This document shows, in pieces, positions 43,793 through 54,751 of a stretch of 64,000 bases of DNA. The notes below the pieces were generated by a model. That model saw nothing but the letters and a program-made list of their open reading frames with translations. It was not told the DNA's origin and did no database searches. The DNA lies in contig OZ020616.1 of NCBI GenBank assembly GCA_963971575.1, positions 4,050,924-4,114,923 on the forward strand, written 5' to 3'. The position numbers and the translations under genes were made by a program. The stretch is from Liopterus haemorrhoidalis. Lineage: Eukaryota; Arthropoda; Insecta; Coleoptera; Dytiscidae. Within the stretch, counting starts at the first letter, position 1. Each line of letters starts with the position of its first letter.

Positions 43793-44453
43793 TTATTTTT
43801 ATTTTAATAGATAGGTGTAAATACAAGTGATGACAAAAAAGTCTTCACTTCTAAAATACAAAAGATGGTCAAAAAAAGGAAAAGGTCTTCACTTCTAAAA
43901 TACAAGTGATGACAAAAAAAAAACGCACGTTGGCGCCCCTCAGGCCTCGCGCCCAGGCACTTGCCCCGATGCCAGGCCTTGCTACAGCTCTGTCAGCAAT
44001 TTTAGTCATCGACAAAAAGTTCAAATTTGTTGAGTAGTGATTGTTATTTACTTCTTATATCACCTACCGCGTTAAATATGTATTTTGTACTCTATTATTG
44101 GATTTTATGTTTATAAATTACTGTATTTCTTTGATTTTATGTTTATAATGATTGCTAATAAATAATTATAGTAAATAAATAAGATTCAAAACAGCATATC
44201 GCTAATTATTCGATTCAATACCGGCCACCATTGCTTAAAAAAAATGTAATATTATACGGCTATAGGTAAAGACACAAATTATGAGTGACGGGTGATAGAT
44301 AGTATATGGGTTTCTTGGATATAGGGATTTGCAGCTAAGCACCCTACCATCTGGTGAGCGTTTCATGAACTTGTGTACATCAGATAACATTTCGTTTTGT
44401 GTATTGGTTTTGTATGAAGTTTGTTTTTAAAGTTTTATTATAATCATAGAAAA
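43793..44453. other. unassigned; short direct repeats
   Basis: GTCTTCACTTCTAAAATACA appears twice (43831, 43888), echoing the AGGTC/GAAGACC motifs beside A7. The remainder is AT-rich with nothing recognised. Confidence 0.4.
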
Positions 44454-44705
44454 ATGTATAATACATATTGTTGTGCGCCTATGTGCAATTCATTGAAAAG
44501 AAGAAACCCGGAAATATCGTTTCATTTGTTTCCACTAATATCAGACACCGTACGGTTCGAAACAAAATTGGGAAAGCAAGAGGTTAGGAATCGACGCGAT
44601 GTTTAGATAAACAATTTAAAAATTGGAAAAAAAGTGAGCCCTTATATCAAAGTTTGCTCATTACATTTTAATGATAGTGACTACAAAAAATATTTTCAAT
44701 TTTGT
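44454..44705 (+). pseudogene. THAP-domain fragment
   Basis: ATG at 44454: MYNTYCCAPMCNSLKRRNPE, ISFHLFP. After a stop and frame change near 44605: KIGKKVSPYIKVCSLHFNDS, DYKKYF. C-x4-C, the FP, and C-x2-HF are the THAP zinc-finger marks. The middle (W region) is disturbed, either by mutation or a small intron. It is distinct in sequence from the 12877 and 25956 copies. Confidence 0.6.
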
Positions 44706-45706
44706 ATTTATTGTCGCATATCTTGAAAATTCCTGTTATTGTGTGTGGGTTTGTAATGCACAAGTTTGTAGGCATAATGCATAAATCTTTATGAACTCTC
44801 TGTTTTTTTCAGTGACTCCACACAATATTATATGCCCAGCATTGTACATTTCTACCCCTTGGTAAACAACACGGGAATTATTATTTCCCCCAATATAGTT
44901 AAAATAATCGACAATGGAAAACTGCCATAACTTAAAACCAGATCACAAAATGTAGTATTTTAGATGTTTACAAGTAATGTCACTTCACAAAATCAGAAAA
45001 TCCCAAACAATTATTTATTTTTTGTCGTTTTTTGATACACTCTTCGCTATTATTTACTAGTAATTGTCAAGTGGTATCTGATTTAGAATGGTTTCAAAAA
45101 AATCCGCGTGGCGCTACGATCTTAAAATTTTTCCCCTATACCTAGGATATCCTAAAAATGCCAATCCGCCATGATGGCTGACTAACACGAATGGCGGACT
45201 AAAACTAAACAAGAATCAGGTAGGAAGAGCTCTGAGTTTACCTGGTCAACAAAGCTTACTTTTTTGAGAGAAGATTTCATTGGTACACCTGGTATATTTA
45301 AAATGGCGTCCTACAGTATTTTTAAATAATTATTTTTCTAAACTTTTAATTATTAAGAACATAATAGCATTCGTAAAAATAATTGTAAGAGTTTTAAATA
45401 TTCTTATTTGATAAAAATATGTAAAAATGTAAACATTAGGGATGGTATAAGGGTGTGTGCCAACCCTTGCAAAATAGAAATTAGTGCCCCTCTTGCATTT
45501 GCATTTTCCCATCTTTTGTCTCTTATACGTTGCAGATCTTCGTTCATGGCACCCTTCTGTCTTATTCACCATGCTTACTGGCTAAATCATGTTTTCAGAA
45601 ATAATGAAACCTTACACTTAAAAAAACTACTTTTTCAAATACTTGTCAAACTTTAGTCTATTTGTTATGACTTTTATTCCATATTTAATACGTAAAATAA
45701 TCATAT
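44706..45706. other. unassigned
   Basis: Frames of about 80 codons on both strands at 45330-45656 lack recognised motifs. AT-rich otherwise. Confidence 0.35.
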
Positions 45707-45708
45707 TA

Positions 45709-46158
45709 CAGTAATACCCCGTTACTCGACTGCCTCTTAGCTCGACGTTTTCGCCACCGACGTAAATGACGAGAGTGAGAGTCGAAGGAAGCATCGCTAT
45801 CCGACGCGTGATTGAGTACCGATCACGTGATACATATTTTTTTAAACTAAGCAAAATGAACGCATGGCCAGCAGTTCGCGCCTAGATATCTTAACAACTC
45901 AGATTTAGTGCAGCTATGAACTTTTTGTTTTTTGCTAAAATGAGTGATTTATATTTATAATTATGGCTCCAAAGGATAGAAATGCAAGCATAGCTAAAAG
46001 GAAAACATATACATATATGTATTTCCTTATATCTATATGTATATATGTACATATGATTCCCCTTTATTTCTTATGGAGAAATTCGACTCGCCACTCGACG
46101 TATTCGCTACTCGACGCATTTTCAGAACGAATTAACGTCGAGTGGCGGGTAATTACTG
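45709..46158. mobile_element. L-family pogo-like MITE L2, complete
   Basis: CAGTAATACCCCGTTACTCG at the left and GGCGGGTAATTACTG at the right, with TA on both sides (45707-45708, 46159-46160). CAGTAAT ends and TA duplication fit pogo/Tigger. A start ATGGCTCCAAAGGATAG (MAPKDRNASI) inside could be the relic of the transposase N-terminus. Confidence 0.75.
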
Positions 46159-46159
46159 T

Positions 46160-46490
46160 ATATGAAAATGATAAAATATACTAAATAAAAGAAATAAAAG
46201 ATCCTTACTCTCTCAGTAATTGTCACTTGTATATTTCACTTGCTAATGATTTTTGTGAATATGTATGTCTATCTTATCTATTACTTTTGTATATTTTTTT
46301 CTTTTTCTTTATATATTTGTATTATGGCTTTCGGATGACTCCATTAAGCCAACTTTTGTATCTTAAACATTGTATTTTATATTTTGTATAATTTTGTAAT
46401 GTATGGGTATTTATAGGAGACTTGTCTCTGTTTTATTCCCCGAATAGAATAAAAATTTTAAAAAAATATATATATTTTTTTAAAATAGCG
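46160..46490. other. possible LINE 3' end
   Basis: 46330-46455 (CGGATGACTCCATTAAGCC, GGAGACTTGTCTCTG, CGAATAGAATAAAAAT) looks like a 3' untranslated end with a polyadenylation signal. No coding part. Confidence 0.35.
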
Positions 46491-47739
46491 TGAAGTGTGA
46501 ATTTTCACACATTTCAGGGTTTTGTAGGTATTTAGTCAGTGAATGATGATTAATAGAAGGCCAAACGATGCAAGGCTATCACTACATAACACAATACAAT
46601 TATAAGTGTTACAATTATAAGGGTTTTAAATCCTTTAAATCAATAGGGACGACAAAAAGGTTGCAGTTAGATTTTTTCTACCGTATTTTTTTTTTTTTTT
46701 TTTTTGTATAATTGCATAATTATCATTCAAATCCAGACCTGGCAACATTGCGGGCGATCTTTTGTCACGCAAGAGCATAACACCTACAGAGACATTGTTT
46801 ATATTGCGACTATATGAAAAACTAACAGATTCTCTACTAGAAATGGAATCCCAGCAACCGGCTGGTTATTTATTTATTTTCCTAGTCGATATTTGCAAAA
46901 TAAATTTACGTGCCTCTTCTCTGCCCATAATAAAATTTATCCACGTATATACAAATATATTTTTTTAATTTTAGCTAAGATATTAAACGAAAATCTTAAT
47001 ACTTAGTTAAAATTTAGTTAATCAATTACCGTTTCTTAATCTGCACTTAAAGAGCTTCCATTTAATATCCCCACAATAACATTTAAATTAATAAAAAAAT
47101 AAATAATACGAAAACTGTAATCATTTCCAAAAACGAAATCGGATAAAAAATTTCTCTCGTACGTTTCCGGTTCATAGCAATATTCATTACTTAAAATTTT
47201 TTCAGATTTTTAATTTAACCCCTAAAAGGTGCGATTTTTTAGTACTTTTTTGGAAATATTCATATTAAAATAAAAAAAAAAATGATATAAAACTACTTCC
47301 CATTCTTTTATCTACGTCTTAAGAGCTTTCTTTTGATACCACACAATAAATTTTTAAAAAATATTTTTTTTCGACGAAACAAAAAAATCAATATATTGCG
47401 AAAAACCAATTTGATCAAAATTTCCTTTTGAACTATTCCGGTTCCCATCAATGTACATTATTGAGATTTTTAGTTCAACCCCTCTGGGATAGGGTGGGGG
47501 ACAAAAGTTTTTTGCTATTATATTAACAAAAAACCCAAAAAAAAAAACATTTTTCAAAAATAAAAATATGTGCATCCACGCATTAAGAGGTTTTGATACC
47601 CCATACAAAATTTTAAAGAAATATTTATTTTCCATTAAATACATATTTGTTTATATTTATTTCGCACTGTATTTTTTTGAACTCTCTGTAGTTTTGCTAT
47701 ATGTGGGTCAAAAAGTTGTACAAGTATGCCAAATTTCAG
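46491..47739 (-). mobile_element. A-family element A8 (divergent sub-type)
   Basis: GTGAAGTGTGAATTTTCACA and CATTTCAGGGTTTTGTAGG at one end; it stops at CAAGTATGCCAAATTTCAG, where the mariner relic begins. Related to A2. No clear tRNA-like cassette. Confidence 0.65.
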
Positions 47740-47744
47740 TGACT

Positions 47745-48026
47745 GATCAGTGACGTATTTAAATCACATGACGATCTTGTAGTATCAGTTCACGCACAGC
47801 ATCAATGTTTTCCGGAACAACAACCGACTTTGACGATCTTCACGAAAATCATCCTTAAGCGAACTACGGCCACGATTGAAGTCAGCAAACCATCGATAAA
47901 CAGTAGTCCTTGATGGTGTTTCATTGCCAAAAGTCGAATTAAGTTCATCGATGCACTGTTGTTGGTTAATCCACATCGAAAGTTGTAAAAAATAATCGCT
48001 CGAAAATGTTTACGATTTAATTCCAT
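47745..48026 (-). pseudogene. mariner transposase N-terminal fragment
   Basis: MELNRKHFRAIIFYNFRCGL in one frame, then QQQCIDELNSTFGNE, TVYRWFADFNRGRSSLKDDF in a second, then VVVPENIDAVRELILQDRHV in a third. This is the paired helix-turn-helix region of mariner transposases that binds the terminal repeats (W-F-x-FNRGR, PENI-AVR). Two frameshifts are visible; the DDD domain is absent. Confidence 0.75.
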
Positions 48027-48042
48027 TTTTAGCCGAGATTAA

Positions 48043-48706
48043 TTTTTACCGACCGCCAACATATACAAGGGAGGTATTGTGATCATACCGATTTTGACGT
48101 TTCGAGATTTCGATGGATCTCCACGAATTGAGGTCTCTACATAACGTTTTGACTATTTTTAGCATGATGTCTGTCGGTCTGTCTGTCTGTCTGTCTGTCC
48201 GTCCGTCTGTCTGTCCGTCCGTCCGTCCGTCCGTCTGTCTGTCTGTGTACACGTGCAGAGCAAATTCGGCTGAAAGGATTTTTATGAAACTTCATATTTA
48301 AGCTTCTGCCATCAATGGCACGAGTTGATCAACTTTTGGTAAAAATCGGTTGACTAAAAATGGGAGTTTACTCGTGTCGATTTTAAGATTTTTGTGAATA
48401 TTTCACAACAAAAAAATATTTCGAAAAAAATTATTGAACAAAAGTTGCTATAAAAGCAATAACTAATAACTTTTATTTGAGACGTTTTTTGATAAAACGA
48501 AAAATTTCGAATAATTTCTATAAAATTTTTCGAAATTTTTTTTAAGTCTCAATTTTTTCATACTTATATGTAACGTTTCCATGGTCATGATAAATAATAT
48601 CTCTGTTAGAAAATATTAGGCCAAGTTATTTCTACTCTGCTGCTAGAATGTATTTTATATAAGTACTTTACGATGGCGGTCGGTCCTGTGGTGGCCACAG
48701 CTGATT
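48043..48706 (-). mobile_element. B-family element B9, complete
   Basis: TTTTTACCGACCGCCAACAT to GGTGGCCACAGCTGAT, with a mixed (GTCTGTCC)n tract at 48170-48245. It sits just upstream of the mariner start codon. Confidence 0.8.
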
Positions 48707-49117
48707 TTTTCAAGTTACTGTAAACAACATAAATAGCGCTCGTACGTAAAAACGTTCTGAATACGTATACCGTCAAAAATATCAAACTTTATGATAGAAA
48801 CGTCAGTTGCCAGATGGCAGCACTAGTTTATCGCAATCCCGAAATATAAGAGGCAACCCTCGTAATAGTAATTTGTGTTAACGAATTTGATTATAATAAG
48901 GTGTTGGGAAGTGCGATAGTTTTATATTGTGATATTACTTTTCCTTTTAGTGCAGCAGTAGTAGTAGGTAAGTCTGTGGCGAGTGAATGCACCTGGACAT
49001 TCACCCGACGATTTAAAAGTAAAAGTTCCATCATTCATGCGTTTGTTAAAACTTAGCGGCATTCGAATTTATGTAAGTTCTATTCAATAATTATATGGCT
49101 TTTTAATTTGCCTTCTA

Positions 49118-50420
49118 CAAGGTGTCTCAAAAGAAATTTTATATTTAGTGGATCGATTAAAAAAAAAGTAAGCCGTATATAGAAAAAATGTTTATTAATT
49201 ATTAAAATACACTTTTTGGGGATTTATTTCTTAAAAATAATATCGTCTAAATGTAGACCCTCGCGTTCTCGGCACTCATTTAATCGAACAGTAAAATTAC
49301 TTATGACGTCTCGGCAGGTGGACTCAGGGATGGCTGCCATTTCGTGACGGATATTTTCTTTCAAATGCGCCAGTGAAGTCGGTTTATTGGCGTAAAATTT
49401 AGATTTAAGATAACCCCATAGGAAAAAGTCCATAGGGGTTAAATCTGGACTGCGTGGAGGCCAATTTATGTCACCTCTCCGGGAGATCAATTTGCCTGAG
49501 AAAACTTCACGAACACGTGGCAGAGACATATTGGACGTGTGTGAAGTTGCTCCGTCCTGTTGGAACCATGTTCTTTGGTTATAGCCAGGAAAGTTTTGCA
49601 GTTCAGGTACCAAGAAGTTGTCTAACATCTCCACATAACGCTCTGAATTCACTGCACGCCCCCTTTCGTCTTCAAAAAAGTAAGGGCCGATAATTCCTCG
49701 CGCCGACATCGCAGCCCATACGGTCACTTTAGGCGAATGTAGGGGTTTCTGATGTTTGCGTTTCGGATTCGTTGCACTCCAGTAGCGGCAGTTCTGCTTA
49801 TTTACGTGGCCATTGAGATGAAAATGATCTTCATCCGAAAACAAAATGTTGGTAAACGTTGAAAATCGCTCAATCACCTGATTTACGAAATTAAGCCTCT
49901 GACTGGCATCTTGGGGCTTTAATTCTTGCACCAATTGAATTTTGTAGGGGTGCAGCTTTAGGTCTTTGTGCATAATGCGATGTAATGATGATCTATGCAC
50001 ATTTAAAGCACTTACGCGCTTCCGAATTGAAAGGTTCGGGTCGTCACGAACAAACTGATTAACATTCTCCACGTTTTCTACCGTTCTTGAGGACCTAGGT
50101 CGCCCGGATTTTGATTTATCCAGCGTTGTACCAGTCTCTTCAAACTTTTTAACCCAATGTCGAATGAGAGGAATGCTTGGCGCATCATTTAAGTGGCGAA
50201 AACCTCGAATACTGCAGAATTTTCTACGCGCTACAGTCGCCGAATCACCGTTTTTGTAAAACTCTCGCACGCATAACGCGCGGTCTGCTCCCGAAAAACG
50301 CTCCATAGCGACTAATTTCCAAGAGCCAGGCTACCGATTGACATAACCCCCGCGCCCCTCGGATACGTTGCGTTCACGCAGTAAGCTAAATAAATATAAA
50401 ATTTCTTTTGAGACACCTTG
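49118..50420 (-). mobile_element. IS630/Tc1/mariner element, copy 2 (intact)
   Basis: CAAGGTGTCTCAAAAGAAAT at the left and ATTTCTTTTGAGACACCTTG at the right, perfect over 20 bp and on to TTATATTTA. TA on both sides (49116-49117, 50421-50422). Complete ends plus an intact gene: potentially autonomous. Confidence 0.9.
49224..50306 (-). CDS. intact DDD transposase, 360 residues
   Basis: One uninterrupted frame from ATG at 50306, about 115 bp inside the terminal repeat. Residues 1-60 (REFYKNGDS, IRHWVKKFEETGT) and about 80-118 (RKRVSALNVHRSSLHRIM) look like two helix-turn-helix units for binding the ends. The catalytic core has D158 (NILFSDEDHFHLNG), D251 (TWFQQDGATSH) and D288 (WPPRSPDLTPMDFFLWG); 36 residues lie between the second and third. 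It would cut and paste the element at TA. Related proteins with DFFLWGYLK are widespread in insects. The position before HFHLNG is D here, A in the dead copy. No promoter is identified. Confidence 0.93.
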   Translation of the reverse strand: MERFSGADRALCVREFYKNGDSATVARRKFCSIRGFRHLNDAPSIPLIRHWVKKFEETGTTLDKSKSGRPRSSRTVENVENVNQFVRDDPNLSIRKRVSALNVHRSSLHRIMHKDLKLHPYKIQLVQELKPQDASQRLNFVNQVIERFSTFTNILFSDEDHFHLNGHVNKQNCRYWSATNPKRKHQKPLHSPKVTVWAAMSARGIIGPYFFEDERGRAVNSERYVEMLDNFLVPELQNFPGYNQRTWFQQDGATSHTSNMSLPRVREVFSGKLISRRGDINWPPRSPDLTPMDFFLWGYLKSKFYANKPTSLAHLKENIRHEMAAIPESTCRDVISNFTVRLNECREREGLHLDDIIFKK

Positions 50421-50422
50421 TA

Positions 50423-51571
50423 TACCACGAATAATCTCCCTTACCTTCTATCAAATTAATCTAATATTTTAATGTCACTCTTATTTCAAATTGAGAATCT
50501 CTACTCATTACATAAGTCTTCCCGATGCAAAAACTTACCCAAATTTAAAGCAAATATCTTAGAACGAGATAATACGTAGAGGTAATCTTGCTGGTCAACT
50601 TACCTAAAACAAAAGAGAAATTGATTGTAATAATTATACACAAATTTCATATACAATTTAACAAAAAAAAAAATAATACGCATGTCGAATAACAGTGTCA
50701 TGATGCAACTGTGAAGATACCAAGGATCAAATGACGTCATTTGGACCCGAAACACACCTGCATCGCGAAAAAATTATTCATACCATCAACACAAACTTTC
50801 CGTTACAATGAAAATTATTTTGCTGAAATTTTTTAAATTAATGATAATAATTTTCGCCTGTAAATCGTCTGTCTCTCTAATTTGGCGAATAATTCGTATT
50901 GCTGTAAAGTTGAATGGGGCATGGATGGGTATCGATTAATAAGATATCGACAATTGAGATCGATGATTAAATTGTTATTGAAAAAATATCGAACAAAAAA
51001 CATAAAATGAATAAAATTAGTATAGTAAAAAGAATTAAAAAAGTTGCAAATTATAATACGTTAAACTCATACAAACATTTCTTGATCAGATATTGGTCAA
51101 AATAGATCTTATTATAATATGTTTTCTGTAAATAGTTTGCAGTTGAATAAAAATAATTAAATTTTTACTAATTATTGTTTAGTTATGTCAGTAACTAGTT
51201 AGATAACAACAAATACAAAATGTTTTGACCATGTAGGATTTTTATTAAATGAGTTATTTGAATAAAAGCGAAAAGTTGGGGGATGTATAGTAAATGTCAA
51301 TTTTTTTTCGTGGACCCCCGGTAATTGCTACGCGGACCCCAGTTTAAGAACCGCTGGTTTAACATAAGCTCTTATAAGTTCTGAAATGAGAAAATGATTT
51401 TCTTCAGAAACCATCAAAAAATTCATAATTTGAAACTAAAAAGTTTAGACATTCATTATTTAAAACAACCACCAAAGTTAAAGCAGAAAACTGCAAGGAA
51501 TAATCTTTCAAAAAAAGAAAAAATATGTTACAAGGGATGTTTTTTTTTTATTAATTACGTATTTTGCGTTA
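50423..51571. other. unassigned; hAT-like end at about 51308-51362
   Basis: CGTGGACCCCCGGTAATTGC, ACGCGGACCCCAGTTTAAG, AACCGCTGG resemble hAT-type ends. The rest is AT-rich without recognised features. Confidence 0.35.
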
Positions 51572-53255
51572 TTTCAGTCGCACATAGCATACGCTCTTTT
51601 AGCATGGGAACACTCTGCCTCTGCTGAAAGAGTTTTTAGACTACAGAGGCGTGCAATAAGAGTGATGGGGAGTGCATCTTTAGAGCCCTGCGCGGATAAG
51701 CTTTTCTGTATCCGCATCCGATCCGCATCCGCACATCCATGATCCGCATCCGATCCGCATCCGCAGCTTTTGTAAATAACAAATCCGCATCCGATCCGCA
51801 TCCGCAAAAATATCCGCACTATCCGCACTACAGGTTTTGCTGTCAGTTTGGAAAGAACTAACATATTTCGCCTGTTTAGGTAATCTCTCCTCTAAAACGC
51901 TACTGAAAATTTTTGGATTTACCAGCTTATTTATTACTAACCTAACCTAAGGGACCCCAAAAGTTTTAAGGCCTAGATGCGCTAATAACTTATTTAAATC
52001 TAGAGAGAGATAACAATTTTGGGGGGCCTAAGAGTTCTTTTTCGTAGGAAGTAAGTGGCGTGCTGCTTTTTTTAATATTGAATTTTAAAAAAAAATCAGA
52101 AAAGTTACTTGTTAGAAGGTGCTTCATATTTTTAAGATCAAGTAATTCTCTTACGCCATTTCGCGCATGAGTTAGGCGTTGCAACTTTTTCAAATAGCAA
52201 CATGTGTCATTTTTCAAATTTTTGGGATCTGCAAGACTTTTTACTTCGGGTAGTATAAAAAAATTGGCAGGTTACATAATAAAATTTTCGAGAAAAAATT
52301 ATGTAGGTAAATTTTGGTATTTAAATAAAACTTACTAATCAGTTTTATGTAAAAAAAAAACCTTTATCAGATTTAAAAGCCAGAATTAGAGCAGAGGTAG
52401 GAAGAATTACGTCGAAAGTGTACCAGGAAACTTTTGTCCAAAATATTATTTTCTATAATATATTCAATAATAAAAAGAAAGTTAAGTTGATTGTCTCAAC
52501 TCAGTCTTGATCATGCACAATTGTCTTAATAAAAATAACATAAAGTGAGATTGAATGCTACAAAATATCATGTATATACAGACAACCGAAAATAACCGAG
52601 GACTGCGTAGTCAGAACACAATTGCTTGTTTCTCCGAAAGTAACCGAAGATTTAATGTTCACGCGGATATTGCGGATAAGCGGATATGACATTTAATCCG
52701 CATCCGATCCGCATCCGCATGGTTTAAATGATAATTTATCCGCATCCGCAGAAAAGTTGCGGATATCCGCGGATAATCCGCGGATACCCGCGGATTTGCA
52801 GGGCTCTATGCATCTTATAGAGCCGATTGTAGGTTACTTTTAAAGAATTTAGAATCATAACACTACCATCCGTTTTTATCTATCACTGATTAGTATATGC
52901 CCATCAAGACCTAAATTCTTTTGTCTCTTATGAAGACATTCACAACTACAACACTCGTGATAAATCAAATATATACCCCAATTTTACACAAATAAATAAA
53001 TCAAGATATAGTATTAACTATTATTTTATAAAATTTATGAATTTGTTACCAGTTTCTACAGAAGAATTAAGTTCAGAACAATTAAAAACTTATTGACTGA
53101 AAACCTTATGTATAGTTTTAAGGAAATTTTTAAACTTAATTTATAATTTCTGTTTATCGATTATCATTTGTCATGCTATTGTAATTTATCTGATTGACTG
53201 TCTAAAATTATGTATTGTATGTCGATAATTAATAAATATTATTATTATTATTAAA
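51572..53255 (+). pseudogene. jockey-like non-LTR retrotransposon C-terminus, split by a hAT MITE
   Basis: 51572-51680 reads SHIAYALLAWEHSASAERVF and RLQRRAIRVMGSAS. The frame resumes at 52817 with YRADCRLLLKNLES. After a frameshift come LPSVFIYH, a stop, LVYAHQDLNSFVSYEDIHNY and SRYSINYYFIKFMNLLPVST. This is the extension beyond the reverse-transcriptase domain in jockey/CR1-type ORF2. The 3' end has a TATTATTATTATTATTAAA tail at about 53237. Reverse-transcriptase motifs are not present (5' truncation). Confidence 0.65.
51681..52808. mobile_element. O-family hAT MITE with CCGCAT minisatellite
   Basis: TAGAGCCCTGCGCGGAT and ATTTGCAGGGCTCTA at the ends. A perfect 8-bp duplication, TGCATCTT (51673-51680, 52809-52816). 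Both ends carry many ATCCGCATCCGATCCGC-type units. Removing the element and one duplicate leaves the retrotransposon frame continuous. Confidence 0.9.
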
Positions 53256-53343
53256 TATTACTAATTGGTTGAATACCTTAAACATATTATAAAAGTCGAA
53301 ATAATACAAAATAATTAAATCAATCAATTTTTTATTTAAACTA

Positions 53344-54001
53344 CAGACGATTCTGCTTAATTGGGCCACCGGTTAATTGGGGCAGCCGCTTATTTGGGCC
53401 AAATACCAAAGAACAGAAACCAAACCAAGGAACCAACAGTAAATTTACATGTTTAATTGGGACAACATTCCGCTTAATTGGGACAGTAAATTTAAGATCA
53501 CAGTACATATTATTTTAGACATATTCTCAAGAAAAAATATGTACAAAGAATTTAATATTACAGCGTTATTTTATGCAGGAAGGAAATGAAGGGAGCCCTA
53601 CATCCTCACTGAATACCTGTGCTGATTTTGTAGAAGTGAAATGTTACAAAAACAAAAGACAGACTACACTTGACGCATTTTTGCATTGAACTAAATTGTA
53701 TGTACCTATTTTATTATTATTTTTTCTTAAAAGTTAATATTTTTTGGTTATATGTAATTTATAGTTTTGTCCAAGGTTTGTAGGAGCTCGCCCCCTGGCA
53801 TCGGCGATTAGCCTTGTTGCAGAAATAAAGGCCGATGTAAAATAAATAATATAATAATAATAATAATTATTATAAAATAAACTTATTGAAAGAAAAATAT
53901 GCATTGTTTAATTTTATGTGAAATTCGCTTAATTGGGGCAGCCGCTTAATTGGGCCAAAATGCTTAAGTCCCGACGTGTCCCAATTAAGCGGAATCGACT
54001 G
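53344..54001. mobile_element. T-family pogo/Tigger-like relic
   Basis: CAGACGATTCTGCTTAATTG at the left and CAATTAAGCGGAATCGACTG at the right, TA on both sides (53342-53343, 54002-54003). GCTTAATTGGGGCAGCCGC repeats inside. 53745-53870 (CTGGCATCGGCGATTAGCC, AATAAAGG, TAATAATAATAATAATTAT) may be a LINE tail inserted in it. Confidence 0.75.
53573..53689 (+). pseudogene. pogo/Tigger transposase C-terminal fragment
   Basis: MQEGNEGSPTSSLNTCADFV then EVKCYKNKRQTTLDAFLH and a stop. K-RQTTLD-FL is the usual final motif of Tigger/jerky-type proteins, a short PIP-box-like peptide. DDE and CENP-B-like domains are absent. Confidence 0.6.
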
Positions 54002-54165
54002 TATATTAATTTTCGTGTATATTGATTATTACATAGTAGAAAAATCCAGAAAAATACTAACCAAAACATTGATAGTCCAATAGTATCGGTCTCGCAATAT
54101 CGGCATCAAAAACATCAATAGTTCGTTAAGAAACATCAATATGTAAAATATATGGAACATCGATC

Positions 54166-54470
54166 GAGCCGGCTCAGTACACTGACCGAAGTGACACGGT
54201 TCACCAAATTGAAATGAGCCGGCTCACGGCTCACTGTATAGTTTCAAGTTTCAAGGATACGATTGGTCGGGCGATTGTGAGCAGTGACCGGAGTGATCCG
54301 GATCTGGATCGATGTCATGTTGAACTTCGCGAGAACTCGGCTTGTAATGTATTATCATAAAGTGTATTTTGTCATCAATTTGTAGGGCAGTTTATTTGAA
54401 ACTAATAGGCTTAGTCTGTATTTTCTTACAACCATACTATATAAAAATATTAAAAATATTGCCCAAATCC
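54166..54470 (-). mobile_element. E-family fragment, inverted relative to E4
   Basis: GAGCCGGCTCAGTACACTGA to AATATTGCCCAAATCCG. The right third of an E element in minus orientation, lacking the terminal TAGAGATGGG. Confidence 0.75.
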
Positions 54471-54751
54471 GTAATTATACTCTGTCCGATAGTCATAAAT
54501 TAATACTTGTTGCAGCTTCCTACTTCTCGAAACTGAATTGAATCCTGTTATTTATAATTGCAATTCGGATAAAATGATTCAGATACTATATAATGTAACC
54601 GGAACTTGTCCATGAAATTCTTGCACATTACGTCATCAGGGCCAACAATATTTCTAAACAGAAATCTGTTGACATGTTGTAATCATACCTACTTCATGTT
54701 TAAAAGTTTATTTGAAAGCATCTATAAGATTTGGGATGGGCGGATACAGAC

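Larger units (their letters stand above)
47745..48872 (-). mobile_element. mariner relic interrupted by B9
   Basis: On the minus strand: terminal repeat TACGAGGGTTGCCTCTTATA at 48872, 5' leader to about 48710, B9 (48043-48706), then the transposase start at 48026. The C-terminal two thirds are missing; A8 abuts at 47740. Confidence 0.65.

Noticed and set aside
49454..49693. 79-codon plus-strand frame
   Set aside because: Complement of the transposase gene; the same shadow appears at 23445-23633 opposite the dead copy.
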